Assembly (NCBI GenBank): GCA_022072125.1
Contig: JAJVIH010000047.1
Location: forward strand, 23,002 to 87,001
Origin: Myxococcota bacterium
GTDB taxonomy: Bacteria > Myxococcota > JAJVIH01
DNA: 64,000 bases
Direction of reading: 5' to 3'
Of the stretch, positions 43,455-51,643 are shown in pieces. A program made the position numbers and the translations under genes. Numbering within the stretch: position 1 is the first letter of the stretch; each line of letters opens with the position of its first letter. The notes under the pieces are model-generated. The model ran no database searches. It was not told the origin of the DNA and was given only the letters and a program-made list of their open reading frames with translations.

Positions 43455-46148
43455 TCAAAACTGGATCACGAAGCTGACGCGGCCTTTTTTCCGCCCGTAA
43501 AATTCGATGGTCAGCAGGTTCCCCTGGTTGGAGAACGCGGGGAATTGCAGTTCCATGCCCTCCAGCCGGAATGACTTGTAGCGGAACCCATCGGGGATAT
43601 GGACGGCGTAACGCAACAGGTGTTCGACTCCACCCTCTTCGGGGCCTTCCACATCCATGGTCAGGGTGTAAATCCTGGTCGCTGGATCCCAGTTCTCCGA
43701 AACGAAATCGGTGAATCCCTGGGTGAAGTGGCGGTTGGAGGCCAGAAACAGCGGGCGTCCGCTTTCAATCCTGCGGAAGGTATAAATCCGGCAGTCGCGC
43801 GTGGGAATCGTGGTTTCAAAGGCGGTGGAGGCGTTCCACACCCGCGCCTCGCCATTCCAGAGTTCATGCACGGCGTAGCTGGCCGCCGGATCGAGCCCCA
43901 ACTCCCCGGCGCTGATGCGCCACTCCCGCGGGGAGTGCGGCGCCATGGAAGGCGGTTCGGTGGAGAAATCCGGGTTATCCCCCCAGTTGATCAGCCCCAG
44001 GGTATGAAATACCAGGCCGTTGCGCTGGTTCCGCAGCAGCCATTTTTCCGGGTACTGGCGCTCGAACAAATCCAGCGGGCGGCCGGGGCCATGCCAGACC
44101 GGAACAAATTTGCGGATGGCCGTGATGGCTTCCGGTCTCAGATCCACCAGTTTGTCGCCCAGGATCATCACGCTGCCGCTCAGTCCCAGAAAGCTCAGGA
44201 AAGCGCGCGATTCATTGAAAGTCAGCGGCGGAGCGCCTTCTTCCCTGCTGTTCCGGAAAAACAGCAGATCGTTGTCTATCTGCCAGACCCGGTTGCCGTA
44301 GAAATACCGCTTGGCGCCCGTGCGCACGGTGGTCTTGAAGGATCGCGGCGTGCCCAGCAACGTGTTGGGATCGCTGGCGTCCCAGCGCGGACCGTTGTCG
44401 CTGGTCAGGCGCATGCCATCCATGATGCCGATATTGGCGCCCATGACGCCGATGCCCAGTAGCCAGGCGTCCTCACCGGCGCCCTCGCGGATTTTCCGGT
44501 AGGCGTTGCGCAAAGCCTTCATGGCGGGGATATCCGCGCTGAAGCGGGTGAACGCGGCGAAGTAGGTGAAATCCACCTTGAACCAGTCAATCCGCTCCCG
44601 CCGCGCCAGGCTGTAGATGAAATGCAGAAAATCCAGCGTTTGCGGGCTGGTGATGTCGAGCACCGCCGTGTCCCTGGGAACCACGGCTCCCGCCACCCCG
44701 TCCACCGGTTTGGCGGCGGGAGCATTCCTCGCAATCGCGCTTTCCGGATGGGCGAGGAAGGGCGCCATCCATATGCCGGGTTTCAGGCCCGCGGCCTCCA
44801 CGCCGCCCACATATCCCTGAATGCCGCGCGGAAATTTTTTCGCATCGAAAATCCAGTCTCCCGTGCGCTGCTGCCAGCCGTCGTCAATCTGAAAACGGGC
44901 GAAACCAAAATTCCGGAATTCCTGTTTCATCACCTGCAGATTGGCGGCCATGACGGATTCGTTGATTCCCTGCCCGTAACCGCCGGTCCCGCCGCCGCCG
45001 GTCCAACTGTTCCAGCCGGTGGCGGCGGGACGCTCCGGCGTCACCAGCGGTTCGCGGCTGCTGGAATACGATTCCCGGATCAGGTCCGCCAGGGTTTCCA
45101 GCGCGTCGAAAACCGTGCGTTCCCGCTCCGGGCCCAGCAGGGCGAAAACATCGCCCTGGTATTCCTCTCCCGGACTGATCGGACGGCCGCTGAACAACAG
45201 CGGGGCGTCCGCGAACATTTCCCAGGCGGAGACACAGCCGGCGTCACCGGCGGGACAGGCGGTTTTGCGCAGGCCCACGGTCTGGAACGCCTCGTCCACG
45301 CCGGCGAAACCCGCGACGAGAAAATCGCCCGTATTCGCACGGTCCCGCAGGGACACATTCCAGTTGGAGACGATGTCGCCGCGCACCTCGATGGGAGACC
45401 CCGACGCGATGAGGTCGCGTTTGGCCGACCCGGTCCAGATGCTGGCGGTGACATCGGCGAAGACATTCGATCCATTGTCCACGGCGCGCAGGTCCGCCGC
45501 CTTGCCCCGCCAGGGCAAATAACCGCCCGTCCGCGAATCCATCAGGAACGGCGTGGAGCGCAGCAACCGCACCGGCCGGTCCGTCGTGTTTTTCACATCC
45601 AGCCAGAACAGCAGCGCCCCGGTGGGCGCGTGACGCACCGCCGTCCAGCGCAGACCCAGACCAGCGGCGGAGCAGGCGTATGCCTTTCCTTGCAAATCGT
45701 AATGGGAGCGGGCGGCGGGCGGAGCAACGGACTCCGCGCAGTCCTTGCCCGTGATCAGGTAGCGGCGCGGGCGCCCGTTTTCATCCAGCAGGATTTCAGC
45801 GGCGGCCCGGTGAAAACGCTGACCCCCAACCTCGCCGCTCAACCCGCCTTCCGGATGCATTTCCGGCGGCGGCCGGGCCGTTCCCCCATTGCCGGGACTG
45901 ATACTTCCATCCGGGGCGCCGGCGCCGTCCGGGCCTCCGCCCGGGGAAATATCCGCAACGCCGGTGTCCGCGGCCGCGCCGCTGTCTCCTTCCGCGGCCG
46001 CGGCGTCCAGCGCCGGAAGAGCGGGCTCGTCCGGCTCTCCGCCTTTGGATGAACAGCCCGGGAACCCCGGAGCCAGCGCCGCCGCAAGCAGCAGCATCCC
46101 GCCGCCCCGCCGCCAGATGCTGAAATGAATACCGCCGGATTTCTTCAT
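43455..46148 (-). CDS. Glycoside hydrolase family 36/27-like lipoprotein
   Basis: An 897-residue lipoprotein alpha-galactosidase-like enzyme. The signal ends in GFPGC (Cys32), followed by a Gly/Asp/Pro linker to about residue 100 and a beta-rich N-terminal domain. The catalytic barrel begins with GWNSW (379-383) and FQIDDGW (419-425). The nucleophile is Asp526 in WFKVDF and the acid/base Asp584 in MRLTSDNGP, the order seen in clan GH-D. It probably removes alpha-linked galactose or a related sugar at the cell surface. The C-terminal domain is beta-rich. No Shine-Dalgarno sequence; a TAACTT box ends 7 bases before the ATG. Confidence 0.85.
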   Translation of the reverse strand: MKKSGGIHFSIWRRGGGMLLLAAALAPGFPGCSSKGGEPDEPALPALDAAAAEGDSGAAADTGVADISPGGGPDGAGAPDGSISPGNGGTARPPPEMHPEGGLSGEVGGQRFHRAAAEILLDENGRPRRYLITGKDCAESVAPPAARSHYDLQGKAYACSAAGLGLRWTAVRHAPTGALLFWLDVKNTTDRPVRLLRSTPFLMDSRTGGYLPWRGKAADLRAVDNGSNVFADVTASIWTGSAKRDLIASGSPIEVRGDIVSNWNVSLRDRANTGDFLVAGFAGVDEAFQTVGLRKTACPAGDAGCVSAWEMFADAPLLFSGRPISPGEEYQGDVFALLGPERERTVFDALETLADLIRESYSSSREPLVTPERPAATGWNSWTGGGGTGGYGQGINESVMAANLQVMKQEFRNFGFARFQIDDGWQQRTGDWIFDAKKFPRGIQGYVGGVEAAGLKPGIWMAPFLAHPESAIARNAPAAKPVDGVAGAVVPRDTAVLDITSPQTLDFLHFIYSLARRERIDWFKVDFTYFAAFTRFSADIPAMKALRNAYRKIREGAGEDAWLLGIGVMGANIGIMDGMRLTSDNGPRWDASDPNTLLGTPRSFKTTVRTGAKRYFYGNRVWQIDNDLLFFRNSREEGAPPLTFNESRAFLSFLGLSGSVMILGDKLVDLRPEAITAIRKFVPVWHGPGRPLDLFERQYPEKWLLRNQRNGLVFHTLGLINWGDNPDFSTEPPSMAPHSPREWRISAGELGLDPAASYAVHELWNGEARVWNASTAFETTIPTRDCRIYTFRRIESGRPLFLASNRHFTQGFTDFVSENWDPATRIYTLTMDVEGPEEGGVEHLLRYAVHIPDGFRYKSFRLEGMELQFPAFSNQGNLLTIEFYGRKKGRVSFVIQF

Positions 46149-46155
46149 GGACGGA

Positions 46156-46185
46156 AAGTTAACCCAACGGCGCGGGACCTGTCAT
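46156..46185 (-). promoter_or_regulatory. Promoter for the GH36-like gene, predicted leaderless
   Basis: Minus strand: ATGACA (46185-46180), 18 bases, TAACTT (46161-46156), 7 bases, ATG. Confidence 0.4.
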
Positions 46186-46248
46186 GGGGGGGGAGACCCG
46201 CGGGACATGCGGAAAACCGGGTTTTTCCTGTTTGGGCGGGGAATCTGC

Positions 46249-46254
46249 TATAGT
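46249..46254 (+). promoter_or_regulatory. -10 box before the acyltransferase gene, predicted leaderless
   Basis: TATAGT ends 6 bases before the ATG at 46261. No convincing -35 element or ribosome binding site is visible. Confidence 0.4.
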
Positions 46255-46260
46255 GCCGGC

Positions 46261-47163
46261 ATGAACAAAATCCCTTCACGCGCACATCCGGAACCGCGCG
46301 GCGAACAGACCCGCGGCGCGCCGGGGGATCGCCTGGCGCGGAACGCCAACCATGAGTGGCGGGAACGCCTGCGGAACCTGACTTCTCCGCGCCTCAATGA
46401 ATTCGGGATTGACCCCTTCGGCCTGGAGCCTGCTTTCCTGAAAGAGGCGCTGGCGGTGACCTCGCCGGTATACCGCAAATATTTCCGGGTGCAGACCTAT
46501 GGCATCGAAAATATTCCGGCCGCCGGACGCTGTATGCTCATCGCCAACCATTCCGGACAAATCCCCCTCGACGGCGCGATGATCGCCATGGCGCTGATGC
46601 TGGATTCGCCGCAGCCGCGCATCGTCCGGGCCATGGTGGAGAAATGGGTGCCCACGATCCCCTTCGTGGGGCCGTTTTTCGTGCGCTGCGGGCAGGTCAC
46701 CGGCACGCCGGAAAACTGCCGCCGCCTGCTGGAGTGGGACGAATGCATTCTCGTCTTTCCAGAAGGAGTGCGCGGCATCAGCAAACTCTACAGCCAGCGC
46801 TACCAGTTGCAGGAGTTTGGTTACGGCTTCATGCGCCTGGCGCTGGAGACGAAGGCCCCCATCATTCCCGTGGGCGTGGTGGGCGCCGAGGAACAGGCGC
46901 CCGCCCTGTACAACGCCAAGGGAATGGCCAAACTGTTGGGCATGCCCGCGCTGCCCATCACGCCGACGTTTCCGCTGGTGCCGGTGCTTGGCCTGCTGCC
47001 CTATCCCACCAAATATCACATCCACTTTGGCGAACCGCTGCTCTTCGACGGCGATCCCGAAGACGACGACGACGTAATCGGCGAGAAGGTGGACCTGGTG
47101 AAATCCGCCATCTCGGGCCTGCTGCACAAGGGACTGAAGCAGCGCAAGCATATCTTCTGGTGA
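46261..47163 (+). CDS. PlsC-type lysophospholipid acyltransferase family protein
   Basis: A 300-residue acyltransferase of the PlsC/LPLAT superfamily. The catalytic motif is NHSGQIPLDG (NHx4D with one extra residue between His and Asp), and the phosphate-binding motif is VFPEGVRG. A hydrophobic stretch VPTIPFVGPFFVRCG follows motif 1 as in the family, and APIIPVGVVGAEEQ is typical of the last block. It could act on phospholipids or on a lipid made with the neighbouring SDR protein. The start is the first Met after a hydrophobic out-of-place extension; further upstream starts have no support. It ends 10 bases before the SDR gene. Confidence 0.83.
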   Translation: MNKIPSRAHPEPRGEQTRGAPGDRLARNANHEWRERLRNLTSPRLNEFGIDPFGLEPAFLKEALAVTSPVYRKYFRVQTYGIENIPAAGRCMLIANHSGQIPLDGAMIAMALMLDSPQPRIVRAMVEKWVPTIPFVGPFFVRCGQVTGTPENCRRLLEWDECILVFPEGVRGISKLYSQRYQLQEFGYGFMRLALETKAPIIPVGVVGAEEQAPALYNAKGMAKLLGMPALPITPTFPLVPVLGLLPYPTKYHIHFGEPLLFDGDPEDDDDVIGEKVDLVKSAISGLLHKGLKQRKHIFW

Positions 47164-47173
47164 GGCGCCGCCG

Positions 47174-48220
47174 ATGAGCGAGAAAAAATCCAAACCCACG
47201 CCCCCGGGACTGGCCGAACTGGACCTGGAAGCGGCCGCCGCCGCCGCGAAGGGGACCCGCGGACGCAAGCGTCCGACCGAACGCACCCGCGAGGAGCACG
47301 AAAAGGAAGGATATGTCGTCATCACCGGCATTTGCGGAAACCTCGGGCGCCACCTCGCACGCGCGCTGCACAAGACCGAAAAAATCATCGGCATTGACAG
47401 GCGTCCCTTCAAGGGCAAGCCCAAGGACATCGAACATTACCGCCTCGACCTGAGGCGCAAGGCCTGTGAAAAGGTGTTTCGCGCGCACCCCATCAAGGCG
47501 GTCTTTCACATCGGCATCATGCATGACCCGCGCGCCAAGACGCGCGAGCACCACGAATGGAACATCACCGGCACCACCAAGCTGCTGGAGTACTGCAACC
47601 GCTACAACATCCCCAAGGTGGTGATCCTGAGCAGCGCCAACGTATATGGACCCTCGCCGGACAACGACACCTACCTCGGCGAGGAGGCGCCGCTGATGGC
47701 GGGCGCCCGCTTCAGCGAAATCCGCGACCTGATCGAAATGGACATGGTGGCGCAGTCTTTCTTCTGGCGGAATCCGCACGTGGACACCATCATCCTGCGG
47801 CCTGTCCATATCGTCGGCCGGGAAATCCGGAACGCGCCATCCAATTACCTGCGGCTCGATCCCATTCCCACCGTGATGGGCTTCGACCCCATGGTGCAGG
47901 TCATCCACGCGGAAGATCTGGTGCGCGCCATGATCTGCTGCCTGCAGGCCAAAACCCGCGGCGTCTTCAACATCGCCGGTCCCACCGCGGCGCCGTTGTC
48001 CAAGATCATCGCGATCACCGGCCGCCGCACGTTGCCCGTCCCTGGACCGCTGTTTGACCAGTGGATGAAATTCGCCTGGAAAACCCGCATCACCAATTTC
48101 CCCCCGCCGGAACTGGATTATATCCGCTACCTGTGCACCGTGGACGGCTCCCGCGCGGAAAAAGAACTGGGCTTCAAGCCGCAGTATTCGCTGACCGAAT
48201 CCGTCCGGGCGATCCTCTAG
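47174..48220 (+). CDS. NAD-dependent epimerase/dehydratase-like SDR protein
   Basis: A 348-residue extended short-chain dehydrogenase. After a charged 45-residue tail, the nucleotide motif is TGICGNLGRHLA; SSANVYG and LRPVHIVGREI follow. The usual catalytic Tyr-x-x-x-Lys is not found: the equivalent segment reads RFSEIRDLIEMD, so it may bind a cofactor without classical SDR chemistry. The pairing with a PlsC protein recalls the mycobacterial neighbours Rv0501/Rv0502 as I remember them; that is from memory, not a search. Function in lipid or cell-envelope metabolism is inferred. Confidence 0.8.
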   Translation: MSEKKSKPTPPGLAELDLEAAAAAAKGTRGRKRPTERTREEHEKEGYVVITGICGNLGRHLARALHKTEKIIGIDRRPFKGKPKDIEHYRLDLRRKACEKVFRAHPIKAVFHIGIMHDPRAKTREHHEWNITGTTKLLEYCNRYNIPKVVILSSANVYGPSPDNDTYLGEEAPLMAGARFSEIRDLIEMDMVAQSFFWRNPHVDTIILRPVHIVGREIRNAPSNYLRLDPIPTVMGFDPMVQVIHAEDLVRAMICCLQAKTRGVFNIAGPTAAPLSKIIAITGRRTLPVPGPLFDQWMKFAWKTRITNFPPPELDYIRYLCTVDGSRAEKELGFKPQYSLTESVRAIL

Positions 48221-48341
48221 CCCGCCGCCCCAAAAGCAGCGGCGAAACGTTCCCGGTTCATGGTCTGCCGCCATCGCCCGTGCAGGCGGGTGGTTTCAAC
48301 GGCGAAGCTCTCCGATCCCAAGGAAAACGGCCGGTTCCGGA

Positions 48342-49751
48342 TTACTGCTTCGCGCAATCCGGCCCAGCCGGGTCCTTGCACACACGGCCGGGAGGACAGA
48401 ACGCCGCGCCGCAGGGAACCGCGGCGCCGCATTCTCCCGTGTCCGGATTGTGCAGCTGTCCATCTGGACAACGCTGGACGCATTTCGCGGACTTGTCCCC
48501 TGGAAGCATCAGGCAGGTCTGGGCGGCGGAGCATTTTTCTCCGCCACATTCCTGCGCGCATTGGTCCCCGCTGAACTGAAATCCGGTGGGACAGGGAGGG
48601 CCGCATTCGCCCCTGGCGCCCGGAAACTCCCCGGCCTTGCACGGCGTGAAACACATCCGCCCGCCCTCCACCACCACACAGCGGGACTCCCTGGTGCAGG
48701 CGATGGTGTCGTTGACGCCGTTATACGTGGTCAGGCACTGGCCATTGTCAGCGCAGGCGAGGATTTCGCACCGGGCGCGCGGGGCGCATTGTCCGCCGCG
48801 AAACTCAAATCCCGGCGGGCATTGCGGAATGCATTCGTATTGTCCCTGACGGACCACGCAGGCGCCGGCGCCCGCGCAGAACTGCTCTCCGCAGATGAAG
48901 GGAGGCTCGCACGCGCCTTTCATGGCGTTGAAATATTGTCCTGCCGGACAGGAAAAACAAGCCATTTTGCCGGTGCGCATGTCCGGTTCGCAGGTTTCGC
49001 CCGCCTTGCACGCGGCGTCCCCGCAGGTCCGCGCGCATTCTCCCTGTTTGTTGTGTTCCATTCCCGGCGGGCAGGGCGGCATGCATTTGTCGCCATTGAC
49101 GGTGAGCACGCAGAGTTCCGTGCTCTTGCAGACGGCGGCGCCGCAGGGTTTGGGCTGCAGGCATACCCCCGTTGCGGGGTCGCGCCTGATATTGCTGGAA
49201 GCGCATCTCTCCACGCAGGTGGGAACGTCTTTCACATGCTGGCACAGCCGCCCGGGACTACATGGTTTCCCGCAGTCTGGCGAGGGAAGATTGCTATCGG
49301 GAACGCAAAAGCCAAAGCGATCCCTGGAATGTCCGGCGGCGCAGGCGGGCGCGCAGATATTGGCGGCCAGTTCCATTCCGGGCTTGCACGGTTCATCGCC
49401 GGGAGGATTGGCGGGGGCCTGGGAGTTGACGCACCTGCCCCGGTTGCTGTCACAAAATTCTCCCAACGGGCACACACTGGAATCGGCGCAGGAAAGGAAT
49501 GACGAGTCATCGCATTGTTCTCCCGCCGGACAGACGGTGGTTTTGATGCAGCGCCCGTCCTGGCAGAACTCACCGGTGGGGCAATTGTAGGTATTGCCAC
49601 AGACCTGAAACGAAGAGTCCGGATCGGTCACCCTGACGTCGCAACCGCCCGCGGCGAAAGCCATTCCCAGCAGGATCAAAATCACGGAAGGCGCGGCGAA
49701 GGGATTCCCGGAGTTTTTCATCTCACGAATGAAGGAGCGGATGGCGTTCAT
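48342..49751 (-). CDS. Cysteine-rich repeat lipoprotein
   Basis: A 469-residue surface lipoprotein. GGAGGAG seven bases upstream fixes the ATG at 49751; the lipobox is FAAGGC (Cys37). The mature protein has about ten Cys-rich units of the C-P-x-G-x-x-C form (CPTGEFCQDGRC, CPAGEQC, CPLGEFC, CPPGMEHNKQGEC and so on), related to the stalk of the VWA protein at 2808-6374. The units probably form disulfide-bonded modules like EGF or growth-factor repeats. It is the last gene of a three-lipoprotein operon. Attachment of matrix or partner proteins is a plausible role; no family name is certain. Confidence 0.8.
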   Translation of the reverse strand: MNAIRSFIREMKNSGNPFAAPSVILILLGMAFAAGGCDVRVTDPDSSFQVCGNTYNCPTGEFCQDGRCIKTTVCPAGEQCDDSSFLSCADSSVCPLGEFCDSNRGRCVNSQAPANPPGDEPCKPGMELAANICAPACAAGHSRDRFGFCVPDSNLPSPDCGKPCSPGRLCQHVKDVPTCVERCASSNIRRDPATGVCLQPKPCGAAVCKSTELCVLTVNGDKCMPPCPPGMEHNKQGECARTCGDAACKAGETCEPDMRTGKMACFSCPAGQYFNAMKGACEPPFICGEQFCAGAGACVVRQGQYECIPQCPPGFEFRGGQCAPRARCEILACADNGQCLTTYNGVNDTIACTRESRCVVVEGGRMCFTPCKAGEFPGARGECGPPCPTGFQFSGDQCAQECGGEKCSAAQTCLMLPGDKSAKCVQRCPDGQLHNPDTGECGAAVPCGAAFCPPGRVCKDPAGPDCAKQ

Positions 49752-49755
49752 GGGA

Positions 49756-50232
49756 CTACTCCTCCACCGGTTCGCCCAGCAGGTTCTGGATGGAAACAGG
49801 AATGGACGCGGCGCCGGACATCAACGCCTGCCGCGTGGCCCCGTCCAGTTCCCAGGTCAGGGCCATGTGATGAGCCGCCGGCGGACCGATGGGGATGGTC
49901 AATACGGTCTTCAGCCGATCCCGGCGCCAAACCGCCACCTCGGCGTTTCCCTGGGCGCGCGGCACGGCGAAATATTCCACCGGATCGTATTGATCCGCAT
50001 TGTCCGGCGGGACCAGTTCCAGCAACTGGGGCGTGCGCGATTCGAGGCTCACGTCATCAAACAGGTAGGGTTCCGCCTCCCCATTCGCCGGTTTGTCCAT
50101 CACGCGGATGCGGGTCACCAGCCCCAGGGAAAGGCTGTTGGGAACAACCTGCGCTCCGTTGTAGCCGCCGCAGGAGACGAACCCGGGAACGGCCGCCAAC
50201 AGGAGCAGAAACGCGATCAGATTCTGTTTCAT
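49756..50232 (-). CDS. Hypothetical lipoprotein (middle gene of operon)
   Basis: A 158-residue lipoprotein: MKQNLIAFLLLLAAVPGFVSC with Cys21. ATG 50232 has GAGG eight bases upstream; an ATG four codons earlier overlaps the previous stop. The mature part is beta-rich (RIRVMDKPANGEAEPYLFDDVSL, VAVWRRDRLKTVLTIPIG) and unrecognised. The stop lies four bases before the next ATG, with that gene's ribosome binding site inside the last codons. Confidence 0.72.
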   Translation of the reverse strand: MKQNLIAFLLLLAAVPGFVSCGGYNGAQVVPNSLSLGLVTRIRVMDKPANGEAEPYLFDDVSLESRTPQLLELVPPDNADQYDPVEYFAVPRAQGNAEVAVWRRDRLKTVLTIPIGPPAAHHMALTWELDGATRQALMSGAASIPVSIQNLLGEPVEE

Positions 50233-50240
50233 GGCGATCC

Positions 50241-51107
50241 TCATTCGGTGACGGCAATGACATGGCGCGCGTCAACATTGCGGATTTGCACGGTGATTTC
50301 GATGGTTCCCGGGGTCAACGCGCGCAGGAAATTTTCCGCGGTGTGAATATCCAGCGCCAACTCGGCCCGCCCGGGCGGACTGATGGTCCATTTCGCCGGA
50401 TCGGTTCCGGCGAGCGGGCGGCGGTTGCGGCCCGGCGCGGCGCGCAACAGCCAGGTGTCTCCCACGCGGATGGAGGCGGGAACGCTCTCCACGGGGGGGA
50501 AATCCCCGGCGTCCTTTTGATCGCGCAGGGCCCAGGTTTTGGGCGAGGTTTCGCTCATCCGGGAAGCGAAAACCAGAACCTCCGTGGGAATGACGAAGTC
50601 CAGATCCAAATAGTCTTCCATTGGCGTGTAACCGCCGCCGTATCCAGCGTCCGGCATGTTCACGCCGGAATGCCGGGAACCGGGAAATCTGGCCACGAAG
50701 GAGAAGCGCCCCGGGGTCAGACCAATCCAGCCCAGATTCGCGCGGCGCTCGAACGGCGCGCTGGCGGCGGGCTCCACAACTCCGGTGATGACGCTTCCAC
50801 GGGAGGTTTCGCGGATCGCTTGCAGATTGAATGGCGCGCCAACAGCGATGGCCAGGGGCGTGCCGCGGGTGGTGTAGTCCTCGCGCATGAGGTACGAGCA
50901 CCAGGCGTCGCTTTGCCAGTTGAAACAGCGGTAGGAAAAGCCAATATCTCCGGCGGCTCCCGCCGTGGTGTCAGACGGCGCAGGGCTTTCATTCCGGCCC
51001 TTTTTTTCCTCGATGCACCCGGCCAGGAGCAGCATGACCAACACATGGAACACAGCGCTTCCAGCCGCCGTTCCACGGATGTTCCGCTGAAGAGATGGGA
51101 ATTGCAT
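50241..51107 (-). CDS. Hypothetical lipoprotein (first gene of operon)
   Basis: A 288-residue lipoprotein with lipobox LLAGC (Cys31). AAAGGAG lies 11 bases before the ATG. The mature protein shows FSYRCFNWQSDAWCSYLM with a likely disulfide, then beta-strand-rich sequence including WTISPPGRAELALDIHTAENFLRALTPGTIEITV, which reads like an Ig-like bacterial domain. Unrecognised. It opens the operon of three lipoproteins and is divergent from the TIGR04551-like gene. Confidence 0.72.
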   Translation of the reverse strand: MQFPSLQRNIRGTAAGSAVFHVLVMLLLAGCIEEKKGRNESPAPSDTTAGAAGDIGFSYRCFNWQSDAWCSYLMREDYTTRGTPLAIAVGAPFNLQAIRETSRGSVITGVVEPAASAPFERRANLGWIGLTPGRFSFVARFPGSRHSGVNMPDAGYGGGYTPMEDYLDLDFVIPTEVLVFASRMSETSPKTWALRDQKDAGDFPPVESVPASIRVGDTWLLRAAPGRNRRPLAGTDPAKWTISPPGRAELALDIHTAENFLRALTPGTIEITVQIRNVDARHVIAVTE

Positions 51108-51643
51108 GAAGAATCACGCTCCTTTCCGCGTTCCAGTCATCCAACATCGTTTCCCTGAACAGGCTCCGCACGAATCAAGCCGAACCAGCCTCGCGCCAGA
51201 CACATCACAGGTGGTCTGACCGGTTCACATCAAAAGCTGTGCCAACATCCCATCCCGGCCGCCGGGAAACACATAACCTATTTATTTATAATGATTTTTT
51301 GTTTTTTTATTCCGGTTCAATCCGGAAGTGGGTATCCGGGAAAATTCAGTTTTTCGTGGTGAAAATTCCCGTCTGATTAGAACAGGCGCAATCCCCAGGG
51401 AAGTGGTGTGGCGGCGGCGCGACAGGATTGACGTCCGGTATCGGCAGGGTGAGCCGCCATTTTGTTTCATACGGTCCGGAAAACCCCCGCCGCCCACGAT
51501 GATCCGGATGGAAAATCAACGCCGCCATTACGCCGCACCGCGTCATCGGTTCTGCTTGACGATGCCGCGGTGTATTGATACCCATGCGTGCGATTCACAG
51601 GACAGATCACCGCTGTTTAACTTCCGCTTTCCGGGAGGGGAGA
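51108..51643. other. Divergent intergenic region with an AT-rich island
   Basis: No gene is supported. Bases 51271-51315 are strikingly AT-rich for this genome and contain a perfect TATAAT at 51287-51292 (plus strand) plus runs of T, but no matching -35. Closer to the gene, TTGACG at 51556-51561 with TACCCA 17 bases later is a weak promoter candidate. GGGAGGGGAGA before 51644 is an unusually strong ribosome binding site. The region probably holds promoters for both directions. Confidence 0.5.
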
